A stretch of DNA of 64,000 nucleotides, taken from Enterobacter sp. kpr-6 (GTDB lineage Bacteria > Pseudomonadota > Gammaproteobacteria > Enterobacterales > Enterobacteriaceae). Below are positions 56,733 through 63,952 of the stretch, in pieces. The DNA lies in contig NZ_FOYH01000001.1 of the NCBI RefSeq assembly GCF_900116015.1, positions 865,769 to 929,768 of the forward strand, read 5' to 3'. The notes beneath the pieces were generated by a model. It did not search any database, was not told the origin of the DNA, and saw only the letters and a list, made by a program, of their open reading frames with translations. Every line of letters begins with the position of its first letter. Position 1 is the stretch's first letter. Made by a program: the position numbers and the translations under genes.

Positions 56733-56791
56733 ACAGTTTAAACTGTCATTGACAAACAGAAATAACTGTCACAGTATACAGATAAAACTGT
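56733..56791 (+). promoter_or_regulatory. right operator region OR with PR
   Basis: Three 14-bp operators of form ACAG-N6-CTGT: ACAGTTTAAACTGT (56733-56746, perfect palindrome), ACAGAAATAACTGT (56756-56769) and ACAGATAAAACTGT (56778-56791). Their centres are 23 and 22 bases apart, two helical turns. PR has TTGACA at 56749-56754 and a -10 near CAGTAT (56772-56777). The repressor promoter must lie on the opposite strand. Confidence 0.9.
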
Positions 56792-56801
56792 AGGAGGTGT
56801 C

Positions 56802-57038
56802 ATGGATAACATTTCGCAACGCCTCAAACAAAGACGTGTGGAGATGAAGTTATCTCAAGCGCAGTTAGCCGAGAAAGCAGGAATCAAACAGCAATCTCTT
56901 CAGGCCATTGAGGCTGGCAAAACAAAGCGCCCGCGTTACTTGTTTGAATTAGCCGCCGCTCTTCAGTGCGATGCGCACTGGCTGATATACGGCAATGAAC
57001 CCATCGAGTCGGCCAATTTCAAGCCGACACATTCATAA
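56802..57038 (+). CDS. Cro/YdaS-like repressor
   Basis: A 78-residue protein that is almost wholly a helix-turn-helix domain ([25 protein letters not shown]), similar to the N-terminal domain of the facing repressor. It is the first gene behind PR, with AGGAGG before the ATG. It should act as the Cro of this phage. Confidence 0.88.
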   Translation: MDNISQRLKQRRVEMKLSQAQLAEKAGIKQQSLQAIEAGKTKRPRYLFELAAALQCDAHWLIYGNEPIESANFKPTHS

Positions 57039-57076
57039 ATGCAGCATTTCATATTTCTATTTTCGGAGCCAACAAA

Positions 57077-57619
57077 ATGCACACACTCAGTTTGCATGAT
57101 GATACCAGGGCGTTTACCGCTTCGGTGATAAATCGCTTTCAACTAAGTGAAACCTTGCCGAACACCGATGATATCAGAGACGCCGTGCGCGCCTGGGCAG
57201 CAACAGCCGGGCAGGACGTGGTTGCTGCACACATCGTGGACCAGTGGCGCAGCAGCGGCGGGCAGGGCATCGAATTTTCCGCTGACGTGAGCCGCGCAAG
57301 GCAGAAGCTGTTTCGCTGTCTTGATAACCGCTTCGACACTGAAGAATACCGGGATCGGGTGCGTCAGCTGACGCCCGCGATCTTGGCTGTTCTCCCGCTG
57401 GAGCACCGCGGTGTACTGGTGGGCAGTGACTGCAAACTGACGCGACTGGCACATGCCGAAAAGGAAGTTGCTGAAGCGAAGCGCGCAGTACTACTGGATG
57501 CGCCGAAGCACCAGAAGCTGAAAGAAGTGAGCGAAGGGATCGTGTCGATGTTCCGGCTTGAACCGGATCTGGCCGGGCCGCTGATGGCCATGGTCACGTC
57601 AATGCTGGGGGCAATGTGA
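57077..57619 (+). CDS. YdaT-like regulator (CII equivalent)
   Basis: A 180-residue protein. Residues about 45-115 resemble YdaT of Rac and CP-933P, with VVAAHIVDQWRSSGG and LTPAILAVLPLEHR as common landmarks. CP-933P YdaT is a tetrameric DNA-binding protein shown to be a functional counterpart of CII and toxic when overproduced. Its place behind the cro-like gene fits. The last part (about 120-170) is an amphipathic helix that could mediate oligomerisation. Confidence 0.75.
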   Translation: MHTLSLHDDTRAFTASVINRFQLSETLPNTDDIRDAVRAWAATAGQDVVAAHIVDQWRSSGGQGIEFSADVSRARQKLFRCLDNRFDTEEYRDRVRQLTPAILAVLPLEHRGVLVGSDCKLTRLAHAEKEVAEAKRAVLLDAPKHQKLKEVSEGIVSMFRLEPDLAGPLMAMVTSMLGAM

Positions 57620-57750
57620 AGAGTTCAGAAAGGGTGAAGACCGTTGTGCGCCAACACAGCCGGTCTTCGGATGCAATTACGAGCAGCAATCGCGAGGTCA
57701 GTATGCCAAACACGTCGCATCAATCGCAAGCGGAGGTGATCAATGTCTGA
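57616..57750 (+). CDS. small frame bridging ydaT-like and replication genes
   Basis: A 44-residue frame starting with a GTG that overlaps the previous stop (GTGA) and ending 8 bases inside the next gene. Such packing is typical of real phage genes. The product is polar and Ser-rich with no known motif. It also contains an inverted repeat, GAAGACCG with CGGTCTTC, so the segment could instead be a leader structure. Confidence 0.45.
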   Translation: MKSSERVKTVVRQHSRSSDAITSSNREVSMPNTSHQSQAEVINV

Positions 57751-58705
57751 CGCCGCCGTAATCAACTTTGCAGCCCATAAGGCTGCCAGGAGCAACCGGA
57801 TGGAAAACCAGAAATTTGGTTGCATCCAGATGTTCCGGAGCATCAAAAAGACGTCCTGGGCCAGGGATGTGTATCTGCGCACGCTGTGGGAGAACCTGCT
57901 CCTGGATGCTGCCAGTCAGCCGTACACAGCCAGATTTAAAGGTCATACATGGCATCTTAAGCCCGGCCAGCTGGTAGTAACTGCCGCCGATCTCGGCCAG
58001 GCGCTTTGCGACCGTCACGGACGCCCGACAAGTCGTGACGCCGTAGAGCGCATGCTCGCGTTTTTTGTCAGGGAGGGAATGATATCCATCGATGGAGAAA
58101 AGCAAAAAGGGCGCGTGATCACTATTATAAATTACGAGCAATATGCTGAAAAATTGCCCAATTTACCCGCACAAAGACCCGCACATACAACCACACATGA
58201 TGAAGCCAGTAATGTCGCGGCTTGCAGGGAAGGTGCCGCACATGAAGGCGCACAAACAACCGCACATCATGAACAATATATATTAAATACTAACGTATTT
58301 AATGATCGTTCGAAAAAAGCAAAATTGCATCCTGAAGCTGCTATTCAGACCCCGGCTGGTGGCAAGTGGGGAACAGCGGAGGATCTGCAATGCGCTGAGT
58401 GGATGCTCGCGCTGCGCAATGTCACCAAACCCTCCCTGAAAAAACCAAATCTGACCACCTGGGCTAACGATATCCGGATGTTGCGCCAGCTCGATGGCCG
58501 CACTCATCGTGAGATCTGCCAGTTATTCAAGTGGGCGGCGCAGGATTCCTTCTGGCATAAAAACATCCTGTCGCCCGCCAAGCTGCGAAAGCAGTGGGAC
58601 ACCCTTTCCCTGCACCGTGAAGACCGCAGCCGTAAGCCCGTAAACGAGATTCCAGCCAGTGATACCCACTGGAACAGCCCTGAAGCCTGGGAGGAATTCC
58701 TGTGA
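57743..58705 (+). CDS. phage replication initiator (lambda O-like)
   Basis: A 320-residue protein. The N-terminal 130 residues look like a winged-helix origin-binding domain. The C-terminal part TTWANDIRMLRQLDGRTHRE and FWHKNILSPAKLRKQW is the conserved tail of phage replication proteins that contact the helicase loader. The variable centre (about 140-180) is encoded by two sets of 12-base iterons, as the lambda origin lies inside O. It overlaps the P-like gene (GTGA). Confidence 0.85.
   Translation: MSDAAVINFAAHKAARSNRMENQKFGCIQMFRSIKKTSWARDVYLRTLWENLLLDAASQPYTARFKGHTWHLKPGQLVVTAADLGQALCDRHGRPTSRDAVERMLAFFVREGMISIDGEKQKGRVITIINYEQYAEKLPNLPAQRPAHTTTHDEASNVAACREGAAHEGAQTTAHHEQYILNTNVFNDRSKKAKLHPEAAIQTPAGGKWGTAEDLQCAEWMLALRNVTKPSLKKPNLTTWANDIRMLRQLDGRTHREICQLFKWAAQDSFWHKNILSPAKLRKQWDTLSLHREDRSRKPVNEIPASDTHWNSPEAWEEFL
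58168..58330 (+). other. putative prophage replication origin: iterons plus AT-rich tract
   Basis: Six 12-base units with core CGCACA start at 58168, 58180, 58192 (CACACA variant), 58237, 58249 and 58261, forming two triplets with exact 12-base phasing separated by 45 bases. An AT-rich segment follows (58274-58330). The arrangement inside an O-like gene matches the plan of the lambda origin. Confidence 0.7.
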
Positions 58706-59391
58706 ACTCAGAAATTTTTCGTGCAGTTTCCAGCCGTGACGGAGAAGTCCTGGCGCGTATGGCGGGTGATGGACGTGAACAGGCCAAAGTGATCAGCAGC
58801 GATGCTGAGCGTCTGGTCGATGCGCTGTTCCGCCAGCTTAAGCAGGTTTTCCCCGCGTCAACGCAGACCAATCTTCGCAGTGAAACCGAAGAGACGGTCG
58901 CCAAGCAGCAGTGGATCGCCACATTTGCCGAAAATGGTATCCGCAGCCGTGAGCAGCTCTCCGCCGGTATGCAGAAAGCGCGCGCCAGCGTGTCGCCGTT
59001 CTGGCCGTCACCGGGACAGTTCGTTGCATGGTGTCGGGAAGGCAAAGGGGCGCTGGGAGTGAGCCCGGCGGACGTCATGAGCGAATTCTGGAAGTGGCGA
59101 AAGCTGGTATTCCGTTATCCCACCAGCGAGCAATATCCGTGGCCGCAGCCGGTTCTGTATCACATTTGTCTCGAGCTACGCCGCCGTGGTGTCGATCGCC
59201 AGATGAACGAGAAGGAACTGCTCAGCGAAGCCGGAAATCTGCTGGCGCACTGGGAAAAGCGCGTTGCTGAAGGTAAGCCTGTCCCGCCCGTTCGCCGTGC
59301 ACTGGCAGCGCCGAAAGCAGAGCAGGGGCCGACGCCAGCACAAATCCTGATGGCCGAGTTCAAACGCCGCCAGGAACAGGGGAGATCATGA
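58702..59391 (+). CDS. replication protein P-like helicase loader
   Basis: A 229-residue protein of the phage P family. The diagnostic segment is SPFWPSPGQFVAWCREG (about residues 97-113), followed by FWKWRKLVFRYPTSEQYPW. Lambda P captures the host DnaB helicase and brings it to the O-bound origin. It begins with GTG overlapping the stop of the O-like gene, and is followed by another 4-base overlap. Confidence 0.87.
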   Translation: MNSEIFRAVSSRDGEVLARMAGDGREQAKVISSDAERLVDALFRQLKQVFPASTQTNLRSETEETVAKQQWIATFAENGIRSREQLSAGMQKARASVSPFWPSPGQFVAWCREGKGALGVSPADVMSEFWKWRKLVFRYPTSEQYPWPQPVLYHICLELRRRGVDRQMNEKELLSEAGNLLAHWEKRVAEGKPVPPVRRALAAPKAEQGPTPAQILMAEFKRRQEQGRS

Positions 59392-59759
59392 CCATGCGCA
59401 GTAAAGACCAACTGGCGGTAATCGCATTTCTTGATGCGAACAAAACCGCAACATCGCTTCAGCTGGAGCGAAACCTCGGCTGGAGCAACAAGCACACTCA
59501 CGCCATCCTGGGCCGCCTTATGCGGATCAGAATTATCAAAAATGTCGGCAAGGCCCGCCACCCGGAGTACCGGCTTTTGCAGCGCTGGCAGGAAAAAGTG
59601 AAGCTGCCTAAGCCCCCGAAAGCTTCCCCTGATGCGAAGCCAGTAGTGAGGGTTTGCATTGTGAAAACGCAGCAGGAACCGCCGTCAGTAGCAACAGTGT
59701 GCCGCCAGAACTGGCAGGGCTATCAGATACATAAAATTTTCGGGAGTGCACGGTCATGA
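59388..59759 (+). CDS. winged-helix protein in the position of Ren
   Basis: A 123-residue protein with an N-terminal winged-helix (DQLAVIAFLDANKTATSLQL, then WSNKHTHAILGRLMRI) and a Pro-rich linker. The C-terminal tail QNWQGYQIHKIFG is reminiscent of the end of lambda Ren. Lambda Ren lies in the same place behind P and protects against Rex exclusion; equivalence is inferred from place and fold. It overlaps both neighbours by 4 bases. Confidence 0.6.
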   Translation: MTMRSKDQLAVIAFLDANKTATSLQLERNLGWSNKHTHAILGRLMRIRIIKNVGKARHPEYRLLQRWQEKVKLPKPPKASPDAKPVVRVCIVKTQQEPPSVATVCRQNWQGYQIHKIFGSARS

Positions 59760-60247
59760 GTGAAGCAAAAAACAACAAAGAACTGGTTGCGGCGGGGCAT
59801 GAGTTCGCGCGCCTGATGTCGAGCGACACACCGATCATCGATATGGCGAAGATGGTCACGCAGCTGGCCGAACGCCTGGACTGCACCACATTAGCGCTGC
59901 GTGAAAAGGCAAAGCAGTGCGACACGCTTGCAGCAGACAACGTGGCCCGCGCCGACATCATCGGCCGACTGGTCTGGCAGTACAGCACCAGCGGCATCAG
60001 GCCGGTTAAGAACTCCCTGAACCCGGCGTCGGCGCTGCTACATGATGCGCTGGGAGTTCTGCGCCATCCGGCCACTGCAGCCGCGGTCAGCGAGCTGAAA
60101 GCGCAGCGCGTAGAGTGCGCAACGGTGCATATTAAAAAGAACATTCAGCATCTGCCGGAAAATGATCGGATGGCATATCACGATGCTATCGAATTGTGCT
60201 TTGGTGCTGCTGTACAACTACGCGCCGGGGAGGTAAACAATGTTTGA
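59756..60247 (+). CDS. prophage protein of unknown function
   Basis: A 163-residue mostly helical protein with a heptad-like segment LAERLDCTTLALREKAKQCD and a conserved-looking LNPASALLHDALG stretch. It resembles ead/Ea22-like or nin-region proteins only in character. It overlaps the preceding gene by 4 bases and the following one by 8, so it belongs to the rightward operon. Confidence 0.65.
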   Translation: MSEAKNNKELVAAGHEFARLMSSDTPIIDMAKMVTQLAERLDCTTLALREKAKQCDTLAADNVARADIIGRLVWQYSTSGIRPVKNSLNPASALLHDALGVLRHPATAAAVSELKAQRVECATVHIKKNIQHLPENDRMAYHDAIELCFGAAVQLRAGEVNNV

Positions 60248-60416
60248 GCCGGGAACCCATTGCATACACACTTCGAAATGGGAAAAACGTAAATGTCGAG
60301 TTGTCGCATATGATGGAGATTCGGTAGTCGTCAAAATGGAGCGTGGCGGGTATGCCGGAGTACCTAAAAAATCATTGACTCCATTGCCAGAAGCGCCGAA
60401 GCAGGAGGTGAAGTAG
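60240..60416 (+). CDS. small prophage protein, 58 residues
   Basis: A frame of 58 codons overlapping the previous gene by 8 bases, with GGGGAGG before the ATG. The product (MFEPGTHCIHTSKWEKRKCR at the start, VVAYDGDSVVVKM in the middle) has a beta-rich, SH3/KOW-like pattern. Function unknown. Confidence 0.65.
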   Translation: MFEPGTHCIHTSKWEKRKCRVVAYDGDSVVVKMERGGYAGVPKKSLTPLPEAPKQEVK

Positions 60417-60499
60417 TGGATCCGTTACTGCACTATTCCTGCCGCCGGATTACCGAGCTGGAAAGCCTGCTGCTGGTGGAGGTGCCAGACACGGTCTGA
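60416..60499 (+). CDS. very short prophage frame, possibly a truncated gene
   Basis: A GTG that overlaps the previous TAG (TAGTG) begins a 27-residue frame (HYSCRRITELESLLL). It may be a real micro-gene or the surviving start of a longer nin-region gene cut where the AT-rich accessory DNA begins. Evidence is only the overlap and the phage-like composition. Confidence 0.35.
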   Translation: MDPLLHYSCRRITELESLLLVEVPDTV

Positions 60500-60649
60500 C
60501 CCGCTGAGGTTTGACTGGTTTACGCACAGGTTGAAAGCGCCGGGGATCTGCCGGCGCACCACCAGTGTTGCCTGAAGTTCCAGAACAGGCGAATGTGGTT
60601 GAGAAAAATTTAGCAGCAATACTTAATTTTTAAGTATATTAATAAAAAA
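60500..60649. other. junction between phage operon and defence cassette
   Basis: GC-rich phage DNA with a 7-bp hairpin (60537-60557) changes abruptly to AT-rich DNA near 60600. ATACTTAA and TTAAGTAT form an 8-bp inverted repeat (60619-60637) just beyond the kwaB stop, flanked by AGCAGC and GCTGCT. On the minus strand it could terminate the kwaAB transcript. Confidence 0.45.
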
Positions 60650-61627
60650 TTATGCTGCTGAGTCTTTCCCGACAGCAAGAAAAGGCTCTTGGTTTAGTGC
60701 TGTAAAAGATGCTTCATTGTTTAATAAACGGATAAAATATAGTTTTTGCTTTTGAGATGATAATTCAATCAATCCGGTTTGGTTAAAGATGATATTTCGG
60801 CCTAAGATCGGAAACTTTTGAATTAGCGTTTGAATATTAGCTATGTTTATAGTGCCATTTTGTATTAAAGGACTATTTGCAGTAGTAGCAAGTCTGCGCA
60901 TAAAATTTCTGTTTTTATGCATATCGTTAAAGATATCTAAAGGGCTTTGAAACTTTGTTACGTCTACTATGTTCAATGCGATTATATGTGGCGTTGCATT
61001 TGCCGCTAAATTATTAATGACTTGCTCGAGTCCATAAACTCTTTCAAGTAGGCTAATATTCAAAGCGTAATAAGTATTATTAAAGTAGAAGAAGTCAACG
61101 CTCCCATTAATATCAATGCTATCATGGTTAACTTCATCAAGGGTTCTACCATTTGCTGAAAAATATGATAGTTTTGTTTTTTTATGCAACGCGATGGGAT
61201 ACTTGTGTTGGTAAACAACTACGCCCGCGCCTTGCCCATCACAAAGATAATATATAATTCCCTTAACAGAAGATAAATTTTGCTGAGCGAAGTCAAAATC
61301 AGGAGGTGAATTATTCACTCCAAAATTAAAGACATCAGCCATTTTCGCGAGGGCAGGGGGAAGGTGATTAATTACTTGATGATCGTACTCATGAACTTGC
61401 TTATCTCTTGTTAGCAGTGAAGATACCAGTGGCATGGAGTTTTGCCCAGCATTTGGATTAATTACATCACGTCTGAGTGACTGACTAAATGACAGGGTTA
61501 ATTTTTGCTCCGCTCCAGGTTCGAGCGCTACTCTGAATATCTTGGTTTGTCCTTGTACTTCTGCAACAAAATACGCCTCGCCTGAAATATTAGCAGAGTT
61601 TAATATACTGTTGATTGCTGTAAACAT
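60650..61627 (-). CDS. kwaB: Kiwa anti-phage protein KwaB (DUF4868)
   Basis: A 325-residue cytosolic protein. The C-terminal half shows the DUF4868 pattern: DFFYFNNTYYALNISLLERV, then IIFNQTGLIELSSQKQKLYF and IRLLNN. KwaB partners the membrane protein KwaA; in studied systems they form a membrane-bound complex that responds to phage attachment, and KwaB binds DNA to block late transcription and replication. The start at MFTAINS has GAGG 5 bases before it and lies 11 bases after the kwaA stop. Low GC sets it apart from neighbouring phage genes. Identification is from remembered family patterns. Confidence 0.78.
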   Translation of the reverse strand: MFTAINSILNSANISGEAYFVAEVQGQTKIFRVALEPGAEQKLTLSFSQSLRRDVINPNAGQNSMPLVSSLLTRDKQVHEYDHQVINHLPPALAKMADVFNFGVNNSPPDFDFAQQNLSSVKGIIYYLCDGQGAGVVVYQHKYPIALHKKTKLSYFSANGRTLDEVNHDSIDINGSVDFFYFNNTYYALNISLLERVYGLEQVINNLAANATPHIIALNIVDVTKFQSPLDIFNDMHKNRNFMRRLATTANSPLIQNGTINIANIQTLIQKFPILGRNIIFNQTGLIELSSQKQKLYFIRLLNNEASFTALNQEPFLAVGKDSAA

Positions 61628-61638
61628 ACCATCCTCGA

Positions 61639-62235
61639 TTATTGGGTGATTTTTGCAAGGCATGTATTGTTATCAAGTTTTATATATTTTATTGTGCTGC
61701 CGTTATCGATATCGCCATGACATATTATTACGAATTCTTTAATTCCCCTGTCGTTAATTTTGGCCCTATAAATTCTAAATCCGAGTAATGCTAATGAAGG
61801 GTTTGAATAAAAGCGGTTGGTTTTTACATATATCATTCCTATAGCTACTATCATTATCAACAGGTTCAACATTGTCCTTTTACTGTTTACATCGGTAAAA
61901 ACAAGTGGCATGACATAAGTCGTTAAGAACTCAAGATGCTCATGACTCTCATTTTTAACTTCAGAAACAGTACATGCAACGGACCAGCCAGAATTAAAAG
62001 AGAAGAGCAAGTAAAAGAATATTAAAAAGCCAGCTATAATCATTACGAAGCTAGAAATGAAGACTATATTCTTTGGCGTTATTTTTGATAGGAACAATAT
62101 TGTATCTTTGTTGTAGAGATATCTTGAGAATGAAACAAAAAGATTTTTATCATATGACATTATAAAGAGGGATATGAATAGCAGCCATAGAGACAATATA
62201 TATAATGCATATTTTAAGCTTGTTCTTTTTCTCAT
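61639..62235 (-). CDS. kwaA: Kiwa anti-phage membrane protein KwaA
   Basis: A 198-residue inner-membrane protein with about four hydrophobic helices: ALYILSLWLLFISLFIMSY, IVFISSFVMIIAGFLIFFYL, the helix after HLEFLTTYVMPLVF, and LLIMIVAIGMIYVKTN. A cytoplasmic C-terminal domain begins with the KwaA-like YSNPSLALLGFRIYRAK. It is directly upstream of kwaB in one transcription unit. The start MRKRTS has GAGAG 9 bases upstream; an ATG 9 bases earlier is possible. Confidence 0.77.
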   Translation of the reverse strand: MRKRTSLKYALYILSLWLLFISLFIMSYDKNLFVSFSRYLYNKDTILFLSKITPKNIVFISSFVMIIAGFLIFFYLLFSFNSGWSVACTVSEVKNESHEHLEFLTTYVMPLVFTDVNSKRTMLNLLIMIVAIGMIYVKTNRFYSNPSLALLGFRIYRAKINDRGIKEFVIICHGDIDNGSTIKYIKLDNNTCLAKITQ

Positions 62236-62413
62236 GGTTAACATCTCTCGGATTAACTTGATTTGATATCGTTAATATTTTTCGTTTGTACATGGTTAGA
62301 CACCACGAGCTGATTATCGGTAATCAGTTGCTACGAATAGAGATGGACAGAGGTTATTGCAAAGTCGTTTCTGACACGCTACCGCCACAAACGCACAATA
62401 GTGAGTCTGAGGA

Positions 62414-62458
62414 AATGTAAAATCATGAGACTGGCATAATGATTTTACATTCTTTTCG
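62414..62458 (+). terminator. strong hairpin with T-rich tail, plus strand
   Basis: AATGTAAAATCAT and ATGATTTTACATT form a perfect 13-bp stem around a 12-base loop, followed by CTTTTCGG. No gene on the plus strand is seen immediately upstream, so it may end a small RNA or readthrough from the phage operon. Confidence 0.6.
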
Positions 62459-62502
62459 GCGTAAAAATCTAGAACAATGCCTCTAACCATTCATTGGATT
62501 AC

Positions 62503-62522
62503 CACTGTTTTAATATACAGTA
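62503..62522 (+). promoter_or_regulatory. LexA (SOS) box
   Basis: CACTGTTTTAATATACAGTA contains CTG-N10-CAG with an AT-rich centre and good agreement with the E. coli SOS consensus (TACTG-TATATATATA-CAGTA type). In lambdoid phages such boxes precede dinI-like or umuD-like genes; here no intact gene follows. Confidence 0.65.
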
Positions 62523-63084
62523 TCTTGCTCTGGCTGCAATATGGATTTTCATCAAACCTGCCGGATACTGCAATGCAGTACTACCACTGATCGCCGAGGC
62601 ATTGGTGCGGGCCAATCTGCCGGAGATGTGCTCGGTTACAGAGATTGCGGCGTAATCACTTTTTAAGCCGCCACAAGTTAAGAGTGGCTTTGCGCGAAGA
62701 GCAGACTTAGAATCTTCCGATATTCATTACTTCAGAAATAAAAAAGTTTATTGCTTCCTTACTAAAGCTATGAAGTAAATAAATCGGATCGGGCTGGACC
62801 GGTTACTGGTCAGTTTTACACGTACGGGCGGTTTAGCCCTGCGTCGTCCTGTTGTTCGAACAGCGTAATGCCACGCCCTTACGGGGGGCTGAGAAAAACT
62901 ACAATACAAATAGTGGCGAGACCAGCTGAAAGTGATATCAGATATTGGTTATTCACAGAAACCGAGGGTAGATGGGCATAACTGGACAGACTGTGACATT
63001 CAGCGTGAAAGGATGAAGATTAAATATGTTAGAATCCCTGCATACACAGATCTTTGTACACGACTATGCATTCCGGAAGGCATA

Positions 63085-63873
63085 ATGACAACGCAAACAT
63101 TGGAAGGAAGATTTAAGGTACTTGAGCAGGACTACAAAGCAGTAATTGCTACACAGCATACCGCTCAAAACTTGCTTACTCATCGTAATGAAACTTATGT
63201 CGATTCCGGTAAATATAAAAACTGGATTGCCAGAGTGAAAAAGTTAATTGAGGACAGCTACGGAAAAGAGTCTGACTATTACAAAGATTTTAATACTGTA
63301 AATAGCGGCTGGTCTTCTAATTACAACACCTTGACAAGGAGTTATAAGCCGTTGTTTGATGCTGCGAGAGATGACCTTGCGCACTCTGCTATCAGTATGG
63401 ATACGCATATAGAAAGTTCACCGCTGAATCTCGTGCTGAATATTCTGAACAGATTTCCGGCCTTTGTTCGTCAGTTAAAGAGACGGCACCATGGCCGTGC
63501 GCCGCTTGAAGTTAATGACGAGTATGACGTTCAGGATATGGTTTATGCGCTGCTGACCCTGCACTTTAATGATATCAGGGCGGAAGAATATACCCCTAGC
63601 TTTGCAGGGGCAGCCTCAAGGCAGGACTTTCTTTTGAAAAAAGAGAAAATTGTGATCGAGGTGAAAAAAACTCGTGAAACACTGGGAGCCGGTAAAGTTG
63701 GCGGGGAGTTGCTTATTGATATGGTGCGCTACCGCGCTCACCAGGACTGCGATACGCTGATCTTGTTTGTATATGACCCGGATTGCTACATAAATAACCC
63801 TTTAGGTGTGAAAACCGATCTGGAATCTAAAGATGCGGAAGGAAAGGTGAAGGTAGTTATTGCGCAGTTCTGA
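63085..63873 (+). CDS. PD-(D/E)XK nuclease-domain protein (DpnII/MboI-like), putative defence gene
   Basis: A 262-residue protein. An N-terminal helical region (1-130) precedes a restriction-endonuclease-like domain with LEVNDEYDVQDMVYALLTLH, the catalytic Asp of SRQDFLLKKEK and the Glu-x-Lys of IVIEVKKTRE. This is the arrangement of the DpnII/MboI-like family often found in defence islands. GGAAGG 5 bases before the ATG decides the start; frames further upstream lack such a site. There is no methyltransferase nearby within the window. Target and trigger are unknown. Confidence 0.8.
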   Translation: MTTQTLEGRFKVLEQDYKAVIATQHTAQNLLTHRNETYVDSGKYKNWIARVKKLIEDSYGKESDYYKDFNTVNSGWSSNYNTLTRSYKPLFDAARDDLAHSAISMDTHIESSPLNLVLNILNRFPAFVRQLKRRHHGRAPLEVNDEYDVQDMVYALLTLHFNDIRAEEYTPSFAGAASRQDFLLKKEKIVIEVKKTRETLGAGKVGGELLIDMVRYRAHQDCDTLILFVYDPDCYINNPLGVKTDLESKDAEGKVKVVIAQF

Positions 63874-63929
63874 CACGCTTAAGTATCAGCATACAGAATA
63901 AGGTTTGTGCTTATGCCAGCCGGTCGAGC

Positions 63930-63952
63930 ATGAAAAGGCCGCTCAGGCGGCC
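63930..63952 (-). terminator. minus-strand terminator at the right edge
   Basis: Read on the minus strand, GGCCGC-CTGA-GCGGCC is followed by TTTTCATG. It points to a leftward transcript coming from beyond the window, convergent with the nuclease gene. Confidence 0.6.

Larger units (their letters stand above)
62236..63084. other. 850-bp non-coding stretch between kwaA and the nuclease gene
   Basis: No complete gene is convincing. It holds the kwaA promoter (near 62250-62300, AT-rich), a small inverted repeat CTGATTA/TAATCAG (62311-62328), a strong terminator and a LexA-type box. A roughly 50-codon frame (about 62490-62656) without a good start ends in VLPLIAEALVRANLPEM and may be a decayed phage gene. 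The mixed base composition suggests leftovers of several recombination events. Confidence 0.45.

Noticed and set aside
56950-56970. boxA-like CGCTCTTCA suggesting an N/nut antitermination site
   Set aside because: It lies within the cro-like gene, no boxB hairpin follows and no N-like gene is recognisable.
58165-58270. CRISPR-like array
   Set aside because: The repeated units are 12 bases, tandem and lie inside a replication gene; there are no spacers of constant length and no cas genes.
62520-62656. Intact SOS-controlled dinI-like gene after the LexA box
   Set aside because: The frames here are short, lack a start with a ribosome site and do not show DinI signatures.
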